Shown piece by piece: positions 17,472-29,055 of a DNA stretch of 64,000 bases (positions are counted from its first letter, which is position 1; every line of letters starts with the position of its first letter). Made by a program: the position numbers and the translations under genes. A model generated the notes under the pieces. It ran no database searches, was not told where the DNA came from, and saw nothing but the letters and a program-made list of their open reading frames with translations. Where the stretch lies: assembly GCF_002355275.1 (NCBI RefSeq), contig NZ_CP023449.1, forward strand, positions 1,218,001-1,282,000, written 5' to 3'. This stretch comes from Rhizorhabdus dicambivorans (GTDB lineage: Bacteria; Pseudomonadota; Alphaproteobacteria; Sphingomonadales; Sphingomonadaceae).

Positions 17472-19814
17472 ATGAGCCGCAAACCCGAGCCCCTCTCGCG
17501 ACGCGAAGCGATCGTCGCCGGCATAGCCTCGTCGGCGGCGGTCGGGGTGGGGCTGTCGCCGGCATCCGCCGAGGCGCGGGCCGAAGGCGATGCTTTCAAG
17601 GGTCGTATCGCGCCCGTGATGAGCGCTTCGACTCCCGATATCCGGCATGACCCCGTCCCGGCGCCGGGCAGCCCCAATATCCTGCTGATCATCCTCGACG
17701 ATGTCGGTTTCGCCGATCTCGGCTGCTATGGCAGCGAGATACCGACGCCGCACATCGACCGGCTGGCGGCTTCGGGCCTGCGCTACACCAATTTTCGCAC
17801 CACAGGGGTCTGTTCGGCGACCCGCGCCAGCGTGATGACGGGCCTCAACCCGCACAGCGCCGGGATCGGCTGGCTGACCTTCGCCGATTCGGGTTATCCC
17901 GGCTATCGCGGCGATCTGGCCGCCGAGGCCACGACGATGGCCGAACATTTCAGCGATGCCGGCTATTGCGCCTATCATGTTGGCAAATGGCATGTGAACC
18001 TGGCCGACACCGCCAACGCCGCCGGGCCGACCCGCAACTGGCCCAGCCAGCGTGGCTATGCGCGCAGCTACTGGTTCCAGGGTCATTCGACCGACTATTT
18101 CGCGCCCGCCCAGCTCTATGCCGGAAATGAGCGCGTTACCCCGCCGGTCGAGGGCTATTACGCTACCGACGACTTCACCGAGAAGACGCTGGCCTTCCTG
18201 CGCGATCATCGCGCCCAGCGCGGGGACAGGCCCTTCCTGCTGACCCTGGCGCATCCCGGCGCCCATTCGCCGCTCCAGGCCCCTCGCGAGGATATCGCCC
18301 GGTTCAAGGGTGCCTATGATGCCGGTTGGGACGTGCTGCGCGCCGCGCGGCTGGAGCGGCAGAAGGCGATGGGACTGGTTCCGGCCGACACCGGCCTGCC
18401 GCCCGCCAACCCCGGCGTGCCGCGCTGGGAGTCGCTCGATCCGGCCGAGCGCCGGGTGCAGGCGCGCTATATGGAGGTCTATGCGGCGATGATCGCGCGG
18501 ATCGACGAAGGCGTGGGGCGCATCCTCGACGCGCTCGACGCCTCTGGCGATCGCGACAACACCATCGTCGCGCTGATGTCCGACAACGGCGGCTCACCCG
18601 ACGGGCGCGGCGGTACCCCCAACCTGCTGGCGATGGTCAATGGTGGCTACAAGCCCGCCGAGGTGGCCGAGCGTCTGGACGCGATCGGCGGGCCGGACAG
18701 CTATCCGATGTATTCGCTCGGCTGGGCGTCCGTGTCGAACACGCCGTTCCGGCTCTACAAGCATGATACCCATCTCGGCGGGGTCGCCGATCCGCTGATC
18801 CTGAGCTGGCCCGGCAAGGTCGCGGCGCGCGGCGAGACGCGCGGCCAGTTCCTCCACGCGATCGACCTGCTGCCGACGCTGCTCGACGCCGCCGCACTGC
18901 CGGCGCGGTCCGCTCGGCCGGGCGCGAAGCCGATCGAGGGCCGGTCAGCGCGGGCAAGCTTTGCCGACCGCGCCGCCCCCGATCCCCGCGACCGGCAATA
19001 TTTCGAGATGGGCGGGCTCCGCGCGATGCGGCTCGGGTCCTGGCGGATCGTGTCGAAGGGGCGCTTCGGCCTGCCCGGTGACGCGTGGGAATTATATGAT
19101 GGCGATGCCGATCCCAACGAGACCCGCGACCTCGCCGCCGAACGGCCCGATATCGTCAAGCGGCTCGACCGCGCCTGGACCGTCGAGGCGCGCAAGCATC
19201 AGGTCTTCCCGATCGACGACCGATCGCTGTTGGAGCGGTCCTTTGCGGAGCTGTTCCGCGGCGGCGGCAAGGACCATTGGTCGATCATCCCGCCAATCGA
19301 CCTGATCCCAGAGGAATCCTCACCCAAGCTGCTCGGCCGCGACTTCGAGATCGACATGGCACTGGGCGATGCCGGCCGCCAGGGCGTGCTGTTCGCCCAT
19401 GGCAACCAGTTCCTGGGCGCCGTCGCCTTCGTCCGCGACGGGCGGGTCTGGTTCGAGCTGCGCTGTGATCCGCATCTGATCGCGCTCGACGCGCCCTGGC
19501 CGGCCGATGTGCGGCGGGTGCGCTTCGTCCAGCGGCTGTCGGCGCGGCCGCGCGCCGGGCGGCTGTCGATCCTGATCGACGGGCGCGAGGTGGCGGCGCT
19601 GGACAGTGGCCGGCTTCTGCTCGGCATACCGATGCAGGGCCTCCAGATCGGCCGCAACGACGCGGTGCGCGCCAGCCCGCGCTACGCCGGCCCCTTCGCC
19701 TTCGATGGACGGATCGACCGCGTCGAGATCCGCACCGACAACCGACCCTATGACAAGGCCGAGATCGCTGCCGCGAGTCGTGCCTATGCCGCGCCTGCAA
19801 GGAAGGATAGCTGA
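17472..19814 (+). CDS. Tat-exported arylsulfatase (type I, formylglycine)
   Basis: A 780-residue sulfatase starting at 17,472. The N terminus has a twin-arginine-like signal (SRREAIVAG, then Ala-rich h-region and SPASA), so it probably acts in the periplasm. Metal ligands are in IILDDVGFADLGCYG; the catalytic Cys114 lies in VCSATRASVMTG, a C-x-A-x-R formylglycine site; VGKWH and MSDNGGSPD are further active-site segments. Residues ~620-780 are a beta-rich extension resembling a concanavalin/LamG-like domain, as in large arylsulfatases of about this length. It hydrolyses a sulfate ester and frees an alcohol or phenol. It overlaps the aldehyde dehydrogenase by one base. An activating formylglycine-generating enzyme is not in the window. 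Confidence 0.92.
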   Translation: MSRKPEPLSRREAIVAGIASSAAVGVGLSPASAEARAEGDAFKGRIAPVMSASTPDIRHDPVPAPGSPNILLIILDDVGFADLGCYGSEIPTPHIDRLAASGLRYTNFRTTGVCSATRASVMTGLNPHSAGIGWLTFADSGYPGYRGDLAAEATTMAEHFSDAGYCAYHVGKWHVNLADTANAAGPTRNWPSQRGYARSYWFQGHSTDYFAPAQLYAGNERVTPPVEGYYATDDFTEKTLAFLRDHRAQRGDRPFLLTLAHPGAHSPLQAPREDIARFKGAYDAGWDVLRAARLERQKAMGLVPADTGLPPANPGVPRWESLDPAERRVQARYMEVYAAMIARIDEGVGRILDALDASGDRDNTIVALMSDNGGSPDGRGGTPNLLAMVNGGYKPAEVAERLDAIGGPDSYPMYSLGWASVSNTPFRLYKHDTHLGGVADPLILSWPGKVAARGETRGQFLHAIDLLPTLLDAAALPARSARPGAKPIEGRSARASFADRAAPDPRDRQYFEMGGLRAMRLGSWRIVSKGRFGLPGDAWELYDGDADPNETRDLAAERPDIVKRLDRAWTVEARKHQVFPIDDRSLLERSFAELFRGGGKDHWSIIPPIDLIPEESSPKLLGRDFEIDMALGDAGRQGVLFAHGNQFLGAVAFVRDGRVWFELRCDPHLIALDAPWPADVRRVRFVQRLSARPRAGRLSILIDGREVAALDSGRLLLGIPMQGLQIGRNDAVRASPRYAGPFAFDGRIDRVEIRTDNRPYDKAEIAAASRAYAAPARKDS

Positions 19815-21289
19815 TGACCGACACGCTGGTGAACCTGTCGAACCCGGAGAAGCTGTTCATCGGCGGCGACTGGGCGGCCTCGTCGGACGGCGGCGGGATC
19901 GAGATCGTCTCGCCCTCGACCGAGGAGGTGGTCGGCCGGGTCGGCAAGGCGACGAAGGCGGATATGGATCGGGTCGTCGCGATCGCGCGCCAGGCTTTCG
20001 ATCATGGCCCCTGGCCGCGTACCACGGGCTCCGAGCGGGCCAAGGTGCTGCGCCGGATTGCCGAGGAGATGACGAAGCGCGCCGACGATTTCGCCCGCGC
20101 CTGGTCGCTCCAAGTCGGCATGCCCTATGCCCAGTCGTCTATGACCGCGCCTTATATGGCGGCCTATTTCACCTATTTTGCCGACCTTGCCGAGCAGGGC
20201 TTCGAGGAGGTCCGCAAGCCTATGCTGGGTGGCCACTGCATCGTCGTGCGCGAGCCGGCGGGCGTCGTAGTGGCGGTCGTGCCATGGAACGCGCCGCTTG
20301 CGACATTGCTACTGAAGGTTGCGCCGGCGCTGGCGGCGGGTTGCGTCGTGATCGCCAAGCCTTCGCCCGAAACCCCCCTCGAGGCGCTGATCCTCGCCGA
20401 ATGCATCGCTGCCGCCGGGGTGCCCGAAGGGGTGTTCTCGGTCGTCACCGCCGATCGCGAAGTCTCTGATCATCTGATCCGCAATGCCGATGTCGACAAG
20501 GTCAGCTTCACCGGTTCGACCGCCGCCGGCCTGCACATCGCGTCGGTGTGCGGCGGCCGGATGGCGCGCGTCACCACTGAGCTGGGCGGCAAGTCCGCCG
20601 CGATCATCCTCGACGATGCCGATATCGGCGCGGTCGTCGCCGGGATCATGCCGAATCTGGTCGGCCTGTGCGGCCAGCAATGTGCCGCCTTCAGCCGCAT
20701 TCTCGTCTCTGCCGCGCGCAAGGCCGAAGTGACCGAGGCGGTCGCGGCGGCGATGCGCGCGGTGACGGTCGGCGATCCCTTCGACCAGGCAACCCAGATG
20801 GGTCCGCTCGTCACCCGCAGCCAGCATGGCCGGGTGTTCGGCTATATCGAGAAGGGCAAGGCCGAGGGCGCCCGCCTCGTCACCGGCGGCGGACGGCCGA
20901 CGCACCTCGCCAGGGGCTGGTTCGTCGAACCGACCTTGTTCGCCGACGCCAGCAACGACATGGTGATCGCGCGCGAGGAGATTTTCGGCCCGGTCGGCAC
21001 CGTCATCGCCTATGACAGCGAGGAGCAGGCGGTCGCCATCGCCAATGACAGCAATTACGGTCTGTCTGGCGGGGTGTTCACCCAGGACCCCGATCGTGCC
21101 TATGCGATGGCACGGCGCATCCGCACCGGCAATTTCGGGCATAATGGCCGGGTGATCGACTTCACCATGCCTTATGGCGGGTTCAAGCAGTCCGGGATCG
21201 GCCGCGAGGGCGGGGTCGAGGGGCTGCATGCCTTCACCGAGGTCAAGGCGGTGTTCATGCCCGAACTCCCTTCCCACCTCCGGTCATGA
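19814..21289 (+). CDS. NAD(P)-dependent aldehyde dehydrogenase
   Basis: A 491-residue aldehyde dehydrogenase of usual length. Visible motifs are VVPWNAPLATLLLKVAPAL (cofactor site), SFTGSTAAG, the general-base Glu in TTELGGKSAAIIL, the catalytic Cys in LCGQQCAAFSRI, EEIFGPVGTVI and PYGGFKQSGIGREGG. It converts an aldehyde to an acid in the cytoplasm. Its start overlaps the sulfatase stop (TGATG) and its stop overlaps the MFS start (ATGA), so the genes are coupled. In the pathway it would follow oxidation of the alcohol released by the sulfatase, before CoA activation. Confidence 0.92.
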   Translation: MTDTLVNLSNPEKLFIGGDWAASSDGGGIEIVSPSTEEVVGRVGKATKADMDRVVAIARQAFDHGPWPRTTGSERAKVLRRIAEEMTKRADDFARAWSLQVGMPYAQSSMTAPYMAAYFTYFADLAEQGFEEVRKPMLGGHCIVVREPAGVVVAVVPWNAPLATLLLKVAPALAAGCVVIAKPSPETPLEALILAECIAAAGVPEGVFSVVTADREVSDHLIRNADVDKVSFTGSTAAGLHIASVCGGRMARVTTELGGKSAAIILDDADIGAVVAGIMPNLVGLCGQQCAAFSRILVSAARKAEVTEAVAAAMRAVTVGDPFDQATQMGPLVTRSQHGRVFGYIEKGKAEGARLVTGGGRPTHLARGWFVEPTLFADASNDMVIAREEIFGPVGTVIAYDSEEQAVAIANDSNYGLSGGVFTQDPDRAYAMARRIRTGNFGHNGRVIDFTMPYGGFKQSGIGREGGVEGLHAFTEVKAVFMPELPSHLRS

Positions 21290-22671
21290 GTGCCGCGCCC
21301 GCATCCTCGCCGGCGCATGAGGATTGGCCCGATAACTACGGCTCCCCTGCCGCATGGTGGGCGGTGGCGGTGACGATGATCTTCCAGATCGTCTCGATGA
21401 TCGACCGGCAGGTGGTGTCGGTACTGATCCCCGAGATGCGCGCGGATCTGGGTCTCAACGATTTCCAGATCAGCATGGTGCAGGGCATGGCCTTCGCGCT
21501 GTTCTATGGCGCGATGGGGCTGATCATCGGCGCGCTGGTCGATCGCCATTCGCGGCAGAAGATCATGTTCGCCGGGATCGTGCTGTGGTCGGTGGCGGCG
21601 GCGAGCACAGGCTTCGCGCGCAACTATGTCCAGCTGTTCGTCGCGCGGCTGTTCGTCGGTTTCGGCGAGGGGGCGATATCCCCGGCGGCGCAGTCGCTGC
21701 TGTCGGGCATCTTCCCGCGCGGCAAGCTGGCGACGCCGATGTCCTGCTTCACCGCCGCGGGGGTGATCGGCATCTCGCTGTCCTACGCGCTGGGCGGCCT
21801 GCTGCTCGACCGTTTCACCGCCACCCCGCTCGGTGGTCTGCTGGAGGGGATGGCGCCCTGGCGGCAGGTGCTGGTCGTCACCGGCGCCCCCGGCGTCCTG
21901 GTGGCCTTTCTTGCCTTCACCCTGCGCGAGCCGAAGCGGGCAGGCATGCCGCCACCCACCCGGCATGAGGCGAGCTGGGGCAGTTTTTTCGGCTATATCG
22001 GCGCCAATGCGCGGCTGATGCTCGGCGTCATCCTCGGTTCGGCGCTGGTCGCGATGATGACCCAGGCGGCGATGTCCTGGACGCCGACCTATGCCCGCCG
22101 CGTGCTGGGCATGAGCGCGGGCGAGGTCGGCACGATGATGTCGATCACCGTAGGGCTGGGCGGAGTGGTCGGCGGGATTGCGCTTGGCATCGCGATCGAT
22201 CACTGGTTCCGGCGCGGAGTGCGCGACGTCGCGCTGCGCGTCCTCGCCTGCGGCAGCCTGGTCATGCCGCCGCTGATCGCTGCCAGTTTCCTGGCCGACG
22301 ACAGCCGCATCCTGTTCGCGGGGGTTGCGCTGATGATGCTGACGATGGGGGCGATCTTCGGGCCGACCCTGGCGGCGGTACAGATGATTGCGCCCCCCGC
22401 GATGCGGGGCCGCTTCGGGGCGCTGTGCGTGCTGGCGTCGAACCTGTTCGGCTTCGCCTTCGGGCCGATGCTGGTCGGCGCGATCACCGATTATGGCTTC
22501 GCCGATCCCAACAGAGTGGGGGCCAGCGTGGCGATCGTGCTGGTCGCGGTCTGCCCCTTCGCATCCTGGCTGATCTGGTCGGCGCGCGGCGATTTCGTGC
22601 GACGGCTGGACAATGGCTCGCCCGCCCGCCCGGCGGGCGATATGACGGTTCTGAACGAGGTTAGAGCGTGA
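21286..22671 (+). CDS. MFS transporter
   Basis: A 461-residue inner-membrane protein with about twelve hydrophobic segments. Major-facilitator features are the loop between helices 2 and 3 (GALVDRHSRQKIM) and helix-4 LFVGFGEGAISPAAQSLL. The sequence resembles the spinster-like/anion-cation symporter groups common in sphingomonad catabolic clusters. It is embedded between the aldehyde dehydrogenase and acyl-CoA ligase genes with four-base overlaps on both sides, so it probably imports the substrate or an intermediate of this pathway. Substrate specificity cannot be read from sequence. Confidence 0.88.
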   Translation: MSAAPASSPAHEDWPDNYGSPAAWWAVAVTMIFQIVSMIDRQVVSVLIPEMRADLGLNDFQISMVQGMAFALFYGAMGLIIGALVDRHSRQKIMFAGIVLWSVAAASTGFARNYVQLFVARLFVGFGEGAISPAAQSLLSGIFPRGKLATPMSCFTAAGVIGISLSYALGGLLLDRFTATPLGGLLEGMAPWRQVLVVTGAPGVLVAFLAFTLREPKRAGMPPPTRHEASWGSFFGYIGANARLMLGVILGSALVAMMTQAAMSWTPTYARRVLGMSAGEVGTMMSITVGLGGVVGGIALGIAIDHWFRRGVRDVALRVLACGSLVMPPLIAASFLADDSRILFAGVALMMLTMGAIFGPTLAAVQMIAPPAMRGRFGALCVLASNLFGFAFGPMLVGAITDYGFADPNRVGASVAIVLVAVCPFASWLIWSARGDFVRRLDNGSPARPAGDMTVLNEVRA

Positions 22672-24236
22672 GCAACACGATACCCGCCCTGCTGCGCGAT
22701 GCCGCCGCCCGCTACAAGGATCGGGCAGCGCTGGCCTCTGCAACCGATGGCGCGATCAGCTATGCCGATCTCGACCGGCGCGCCGACGAGGTCGCCAAGG
22801 CGATGATCGCCGACGGTGCGATGCCGGGCGACCGCGCCGCGATCTGGGCGCCGAACATGTGGGAATGGGTGGCCGCCACGGTCGGCATCCAGCGGGCCGG
22901 CGGCGTGATGGTGCCGCTCAACACCCGGCTGAAGGGCGGCGAGGTCGCCGACATCATCCGGCGCGGTGGCGTCTCGCGCCTGTTCGTGATCGGCGATTTC
23001 CTGGGCCGCCATTATCCCGAGATGCTGCGCGGCGAGGCGACGCCGGGGCTGCGCCGGACGATCGTGCTGCGCGGCACGCCCGACAAGCTCGGCGCGGGCG
23101 AGGAAGGCTGGGAGGATTTCATCGCCCGTGGAGCCACGACCAGCGACGCCGCCCTGGCCGAGCGCGAGGCGGGGGTGACGCCCGACACGCGTGCCGACAT
23201 CATGTTCACCTCCGGCACCACCGGCGCGCCGAAGGGGGCGATCTTCGATCATCGCCGCTCGCTGGGCGGCGGCCGCGCCTGGGCCAATATCTCGCGCCAG
23301 ACCGCCGACGATCGCTATTGCGTTTTCGGCCCCTTCTCGCACAACGCCTCCTACAAGGCGGGTTGGGTCGCCGGACTGATGACCGGCAGCACCGTCTATT
23401 GGCCCGAGGCCTATGACGCGGTGACGATCCTCGATCTGATCGCTAGCAACCGCATCTCGGTGATGTCGGCGCCGCCGACCGTGTTCCAGGAGGTGCTGGC
23501 CCATCCCAATTGGCGCGACTGGGACATCTCCAGCTACCGCTTCCTCTCGACCGGTGCGACGGTCGTCCCGATCGAGTTGATGAAGCGGCTCCAAGCCGAG
23601 ACGACCATCGCCGAGATCACAACCGGCTACGGCATGACCGAATGCGCGGGATCGGCGACGCATACCCGCCCCGGCGATCCGGTCGAGCGCGTCGCCTATA
23701 CGGTCGGCGCGGCGATCGAGGGGACCGAGATCAAGCTGGTCGGCCCCGACGGGCGCGAGGTGCCCGTGGGCGAGCCCGGCGAGGTGCTGATCCGCGACGA
23801 CAAGCTGCTGATCGAATATCTCGACAATCCGGAGGCGACCCGCGCCACCCTCGATGCCGGAGGCTGGCTGCGCTCGGGCGACATCGGCACGCTCGACGCG
23901 GAAGGCTATCTTAAGCTCACCGACCGGCTGAAGGACATGTACATCGTCGGCGGATTCAACGTCTATCCGGCCGAGATCGAGAAGCAGATGAGCGGCCTGC
24001 CCGGTATCTTCCAGTCGGCGATCGTCGGCGTGCCCGACCAGCGGCTGGGTGAGGTCGGCCATGCCTTCATCGTCCGCTCGGCCGGATCGACCATCACCGC
24101 TGAGGAGGTGATCGGCTGGAGCAAGGCGAACCTCGCTAACTACAAGGTACCGCGCGGGGTCACTTTCGTCGACGCGCTGCCGATGAACGCCACCGGCAAG
24201 GTGATCAAGTTCGCCCTGCGCGACATGCTGAAATAG
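22668..24236 (+). CDS. AMP-dependent acyl-CoA synthetase / ligase
   Basis: A 522-residue ANL-superfamily enzyme starting with GTG, overlapping the transporter stop. Motifs in order: the P-loop-like MFTSGTTGAPKGAIF (~182-196), GYGMTECAGS, LRSGDIGTLD, RLKDMYIVGGFNVYP, and the C-terminal Lys in NATGKVIKF that takes part in adenylation. It activates a carboxylic acid to its CoA thioester via an acyl-adenylate. Position after the aldehyde dehydrogenase and before enoyl-CoA hydratase fits entry of the oxidised substrate into a beta-oxidation-like route. Confidence 0.92.
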   Translation: MSNTIPALLRDAAARYKDRAALASATDGAISYADLDRRADEVAKAMIADGAMPGDRAAIWAPNMWEWVAATVGIQRAGGVMVPLNTRLKGGEVADIIRRGGVSRLFVIGDFLGRHYPEMLRGEATPGLRRTIVLRGTPDKLGAGEEGWEDFIARGATTSDAALAEREAGVTPDTRADIMFTSGTTGAPKGAIFDHRRSLGGGRAWANISRQTADDRYCVFGPFSHNASYKAGWVAGLMTGSTVYWPEAYDAVTILDLIASNRISVMSAPPTVFQEVLAHPNWRDWDISSYRFLSTGATVVPIELMKRLQAETTIAEITTGYGMTECAGSATHTRPGDPVERVAYTVGAAIEGTEIKLVGPDGREVPVGEPGEVLIRDDKLLIEYLDNPEATRATLDAGGWLRSGDIGTLDAEGYLKLTDRLKDMYIVGGFNVYPAEIEKQMSGLPGIFQSAIVGVPDQRLGEVGHAFIVRSAGSTITAEEVIGWSKANLANYKVPRGVTFVDALPMNATGKVIKFALRDMLK

Positions 24237-24246
24237 GGCAGGCGCG

Positions 24247-24993
24247 ATGGACGCGCCGCTGCTGATCGAGGAAGCGGGCGAGGGGGTGCTGCTGCTGACC
24301 CTCAACCGCCCCGCCCAGCGCAACGCGATCGACCTCGATCTGTGCGATGCGCTGTTGGCGGCGCTGGCCCGCTTTCGCGACGAGGATCGCTGGCGCGCCG
24401 CGATCCTGACCGGCCAACCCCCCGCCTTCTGCGCGGGGATGGATCTCAAGGCCTTCTCGGCACCGGACGCGCCGCGCCATCGTGTCACCGAGCTGATCCA
24501 TTCGCTGCCGTCGCTGGGCAAGCCGATCATCGCCGCGGTGAACGGCGCCGCCTATACCGGAGGGCTCGAATTGGCGCTGGCCTGCGACTTCATCCTGGCG
24601 GGGGAGGGCGCGCGCTTCGCCGATACCCATGCGAAGATCGGGGCGCTGTCGGGCAGCGGCATGGGATCGCGGCTGCCGCATGCGGTCGGCCTGCGCTTCG
24701 CCAAGCAGATGATGCTGGCCTGCCAGCCAATCGACGCGGCGACCGCGCTCCGGGTCGGGCTGGTCAACGAAGTGCTGCCCGCCGATCGGCTGCTGCCGCG
24801 CGCGATCGAACTGGCGACGGCGATCGCGGGCCATGATCGGGAACTGGTGCGGCTTGCTCGCGACGTACTCGATCGCGGCAGCGCGGCGACGCTGGGCGAG
24901 GCGATCGCGATCGAGCGGGAGGCGCTGGCGAAGCGCAAGGCCGAGGGCGCGATGCGCTGGGAGGCAGGTATTCCCCCAAAAGCGTCATGCTGA
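24247..24993 (+). CDS. Enoyl-CoA hydratase/isomerase family protein
   Basis: A 248-residue crotonase-fold protein. The N-terminal strand LLLTLNRPAQRNAID, the oxyanion segment FCAGMDLKAF and the second one AAVNGAAYTGGLELALACDF are typical; the latter residues (AKIGALSGSGMG) replace the usual catalytic Glu-Gly pattern, so hydratase activity is not certain. It is the last gene of the forward operon; a hairpin overlaps its stop codon. It probably hydrates or isomerises an unsaturated CoA ester from the ligase encoded just upstream. Confidence 0.85.
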   Translation: MDAPLLIEEAGEGVLLLTLNRPAQRNAIDLDLCDALLAALARFRDEDRWRAAILTGQPPAFCAGMDLKAFSAPDAPRHRVTELIHSLPSLGKPIIAAVNGAAYTGGLELALACDFILAGEGARFADTHAKIGALSGSGMGSRLPHAVGLRFAKQMMLACQPIDAATALRVGLVNEVLPADRLLPRAIELATAIAGHDRELVRLARDVLDRGSAATLGEAIAIEREALAKRKAEGAMRWEAGIPPKASC

Positions 24994-25007
24994 ACTTGTT
25001 TCAGCAT
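24987..25007 (+). terminator. Hairpin overlapping an enoyl-CoA hydratase stop codon
   Basis: An 8-base perfect stem (ATGCTGAA / TTCAGCAT) with a 5-base loop encloses the TGA of the upstream gene. The hairpin may terminate transcription of the sulfatase operon, though the T-run is short. It also looks like a dispersed intergenic repeat, which I cannot test here. Confidence 0.45.
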
Positions 25008-25102
25008 CCACTCTTCCACGGGAGTACCGGAGCTGGTGACAAAGTGGACCCTGAACCAAGTTCACGGCGACGAGGTAAACTGCAGAGGCGTGTTGTTGGA
25101 AC

Positions 25103-26209
25103 CTAAATCCCCCAGAGCTTAGCCGCTGTGTCGCCGACGATCTGGCGGGCCTTGGCGTCGCCGACCTTGTCGAAGATGCCCTGGACGATCGCTTCGCTGT
25201 TGCCCAGGATGCTTTCGGGGTGTGGATAGTCTACCGACCAGAGGATGCGGTCCGCGCCGATCCGGTCGATATTCTCCAGCGCCACATCGTCCTGCATGAA
25301 GGTCGCGTAGCAGTTGTTGTGCCAGTACCAGCTCGGCGCATGCGCGATGCGCGGGCGCAACTCGCTGGCATAGTCGCGGGCGATCTTGTCGGCATTTTCC
25401 AGCGTCGCCGGAACCCAGCCGGCGCCACCCTCTGTGAACACCAGCTTGAGGCCGGGGAAGCGATCGAAGATGCCCGAGAAGACGAACTGTCCGAACATGC
25501 CGGTGAAGGGCATCAGGTTCGCGTTGAGGTTCGCGCCGAGCGAGCCGCGTCCCGAGAATTGGAGATAGGCGCCGATATGGACCGAGAGCGGAAATCCGCT
25601 CTCCTCGATCGCCCGCCACATCGGGTCCATCTCGGAACTGTTGTAGCGCATGCCGCGGGGATTGAGCGGGATCTCGATCGCCTTGAAGCCCAGTTCCTTC
25701 AGCTTGTGCAGATAGTCGGCGGTCATCTCCGGCTTGAAGAAAGTCGGCAGATAGGCGACCGGAAACAGACGGGTCGGCGCGGCTTCCTTCCACTCCGCCA
25801 TCCATTCGTTGAACACGTCGATGCAGCGGATGAAGAAGTCCTTGTCCGCCATGCGGATCAGCCCGGCGGCGCGGCCATGATAGACCACCGATGCCTCGAC
25901 CCCTTCGGCGTCCATGTCGGCCAGCCGTTCGGAGACGTCCCAGAAGCCTTCGCGGCCTTCGTGGAAATCGAAAGGCAGGCCAGGCACGTCATAGGAATCG
26001 CCGCCGACCGTCATGTGGAAGCCGGTTTCATCCTTCCAGAATTTCGGCGCGCGATCCTTGTCGGCACCTTTCAGCCGGTCTTCCCACAGGTGTGGCACCT
26101 CCAGGACATGGTCGTCGCTGGAGATCAGGCGGACGCCGGCCGGTGGCTGCCAGCTATTGGCGGGGATGACCCGATCCTTCGGCCATGGAGTGGGGGTGAC
26201 GCTGTTCAT
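25103..26209 (-). CDS. Amidohydrolase-family (COG2159 type) metal-dependent hydrolase or decarboxylase
   Basis: A 368-residue TIM-barrel protein, from the ATG at 26,209; the frame continues upstream but without homologous sequence. Metal-site pattern of the amidohydrolase-2 group: SSDDHVLEVPHLWEDRL at the N terminus, SVHIGAYL in the middle, HNNCYATF, and the Asp in ILWSVDYPHPES. Members of this group hydrolyse or decarboxylate aromatic and cyclic acids and often occur in sphingomonad ring-degradation clusters. It is the last gene of a reverse series, separated from the preceding gene by 272 bases, so it may have its own promoter. Confidence 0.82.
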   Translation of the reverse strand: MNSVTPTPWPKDRVIPANSWQPPAGVRLISSDDHVLEVPHLWEDRLKGADKDRAPKFWKDETGFHMTVGGDSYDVPGLPFDFHEGREGFWDVSERLADMDAEGVEASVVYHGRAAGLIRMADKDFFIRCIDVFNEWMAEWKEAAPTRLFPVAYLPTFFKPEMTADYLHKLKELGFKAIEIPLNPRGMRYNSSEMDPMWRAIEESGFPLSVHIGAYLQFSGRGSLGANLNANLMPFTGMFGQFVFSGIFDRFPGLKLVFTEGGAGWVPATLENADKIARDYASELRPRIAHAPSWYWHNNCYATFMQDDVALENIDRIGADRILWSVDYPHPESILGNSEAIVQGIFDKVGDAKARQIVGDTAAKLWGI

Positions 26210-26481
26210 CTCTGCCTGTGCTGCCTTGCCTGTTGGGAAGCGACGCCGCGCCGTCTGGCCGGCCGGCGCCGGTTCCAGAACCGTTATCGACAGCCGGGAT
26301 ATTGAGGCGGGTGGGGCCGGGCGGCAATGCGAGACGGCGGTTTTGCGCGGTTTGGGCCGCACAATTCAGAACTCTGATGCTTTTCGCGGAAACCGATATC
26401 TTCGTGCAGGCGCAGTGGGTCGCGTGCTTGCGCCGGGCAATCACACCGCATGTCGTCGGGTCGGCTTAGGGCCGGGCGCGG

Positions 26482-28261
<1,780 letters not shown>

Positions 28262-28265
<4 letters not shown>

Positions 28266-29023
28266 CGCGGCGCCATCCGGATCGCGCCGTCGAGGCGGAT
28301 CGTCTCGCCGTTGAGCATCGGATTCTTCAGGATGCTCTCGGCCAGCAGCGCATATTCGCTGGGATCGCCGAGCCGGCTGGGATGGGGCACCTGCTGGCCG
28401 AGCGAATCCTGTGCCGCCTGGGGCAGGCCCTTCATCATCGGGGTCAGGAAGATGCCCGGCGCGATCGTCATCACCCGGATCTTGTGCTGGGCAAGGTCGC
28501 GGGCCGCGCACAGCGTCAGCCCCGCCACGCCCGCCTTGGACGAGGCATAGGCGGCCTGGCCGATCTGGCCGTCGAACGCGGCCACCGAAGCGGTGTTGAT
28601 GATCACCCCGCGCTCCTCGCCGATCGGATCGACGGTGATCGCGCGCGCCGCGAATTGCGACAGCGTGTTGAAGGTGCCGATCAGGTTGATCTCGATCACC
28701 TTGCGATACTGGTCCAGCGAATGCGGGGTGCCGTCCTTGGCGACGATGCGGGCGGGCGGAGCGATGCCAGCGCAGTTGACCAGCACGCGGGCTACACCAT
28801 GCTTCGCTTCGGCCTCGGCAATGCCGGCGGCGACGCTGGCCTCGTCGGCGACGTTGACCGACGCGAAATGGCCGCCCAGTTCGGCGGCCGCTGCGGCGCC
28901 CACCTCGGCGTTGAGATCGAAGATGGTGACCTTCGCCCCGTTGCTCGCCAGCATCCGGGCCGTTTCGTGGCCCAGGCCGGATGCGCCGCCGGTAACGATC
29001 GCGGCAATCCCGTCCAGTCTCAT
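28262..29023 (-). CDS. SDR, 3-hydroxyacyl-CoA dehydrogenase type II-like
   Basis: A 253-residue SDR. Features: AIVTGGASGLGHETARML, Asp in FDLNAEVG that favours NAD, NCAG, the active-site Ser in TASVAAFDGQIGQ and YASSKAGVAGL. The spacing and the sequence INTASVAAFDGQIGQAAYASSK strongly resemble bacterial relatives of 17-beta-HSD type 10 that oxidise 3-hydroxyacyl-CoA. It lies between thiolase and enoyl-CoA hydratase in the same operon, which agrees with the third step of beta-oxidation. Confidence 0.88.
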
Positions 29024-29055
29024 ATTCCCATTCCCCTCATTCGTCGCCGATCAGG

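Noticed and set aside
22491-24530. 679-codon reverse frame opposite the acyl-CoA ligase and transporter genes
   Set aside because: It is antisense to well-supported genes, has no recognisable motifs and reflects the high GC of third codon positions. The same applies to the long reverse frames at 36,755-38,365, 21,172-22,743 and 4,346-5,692.
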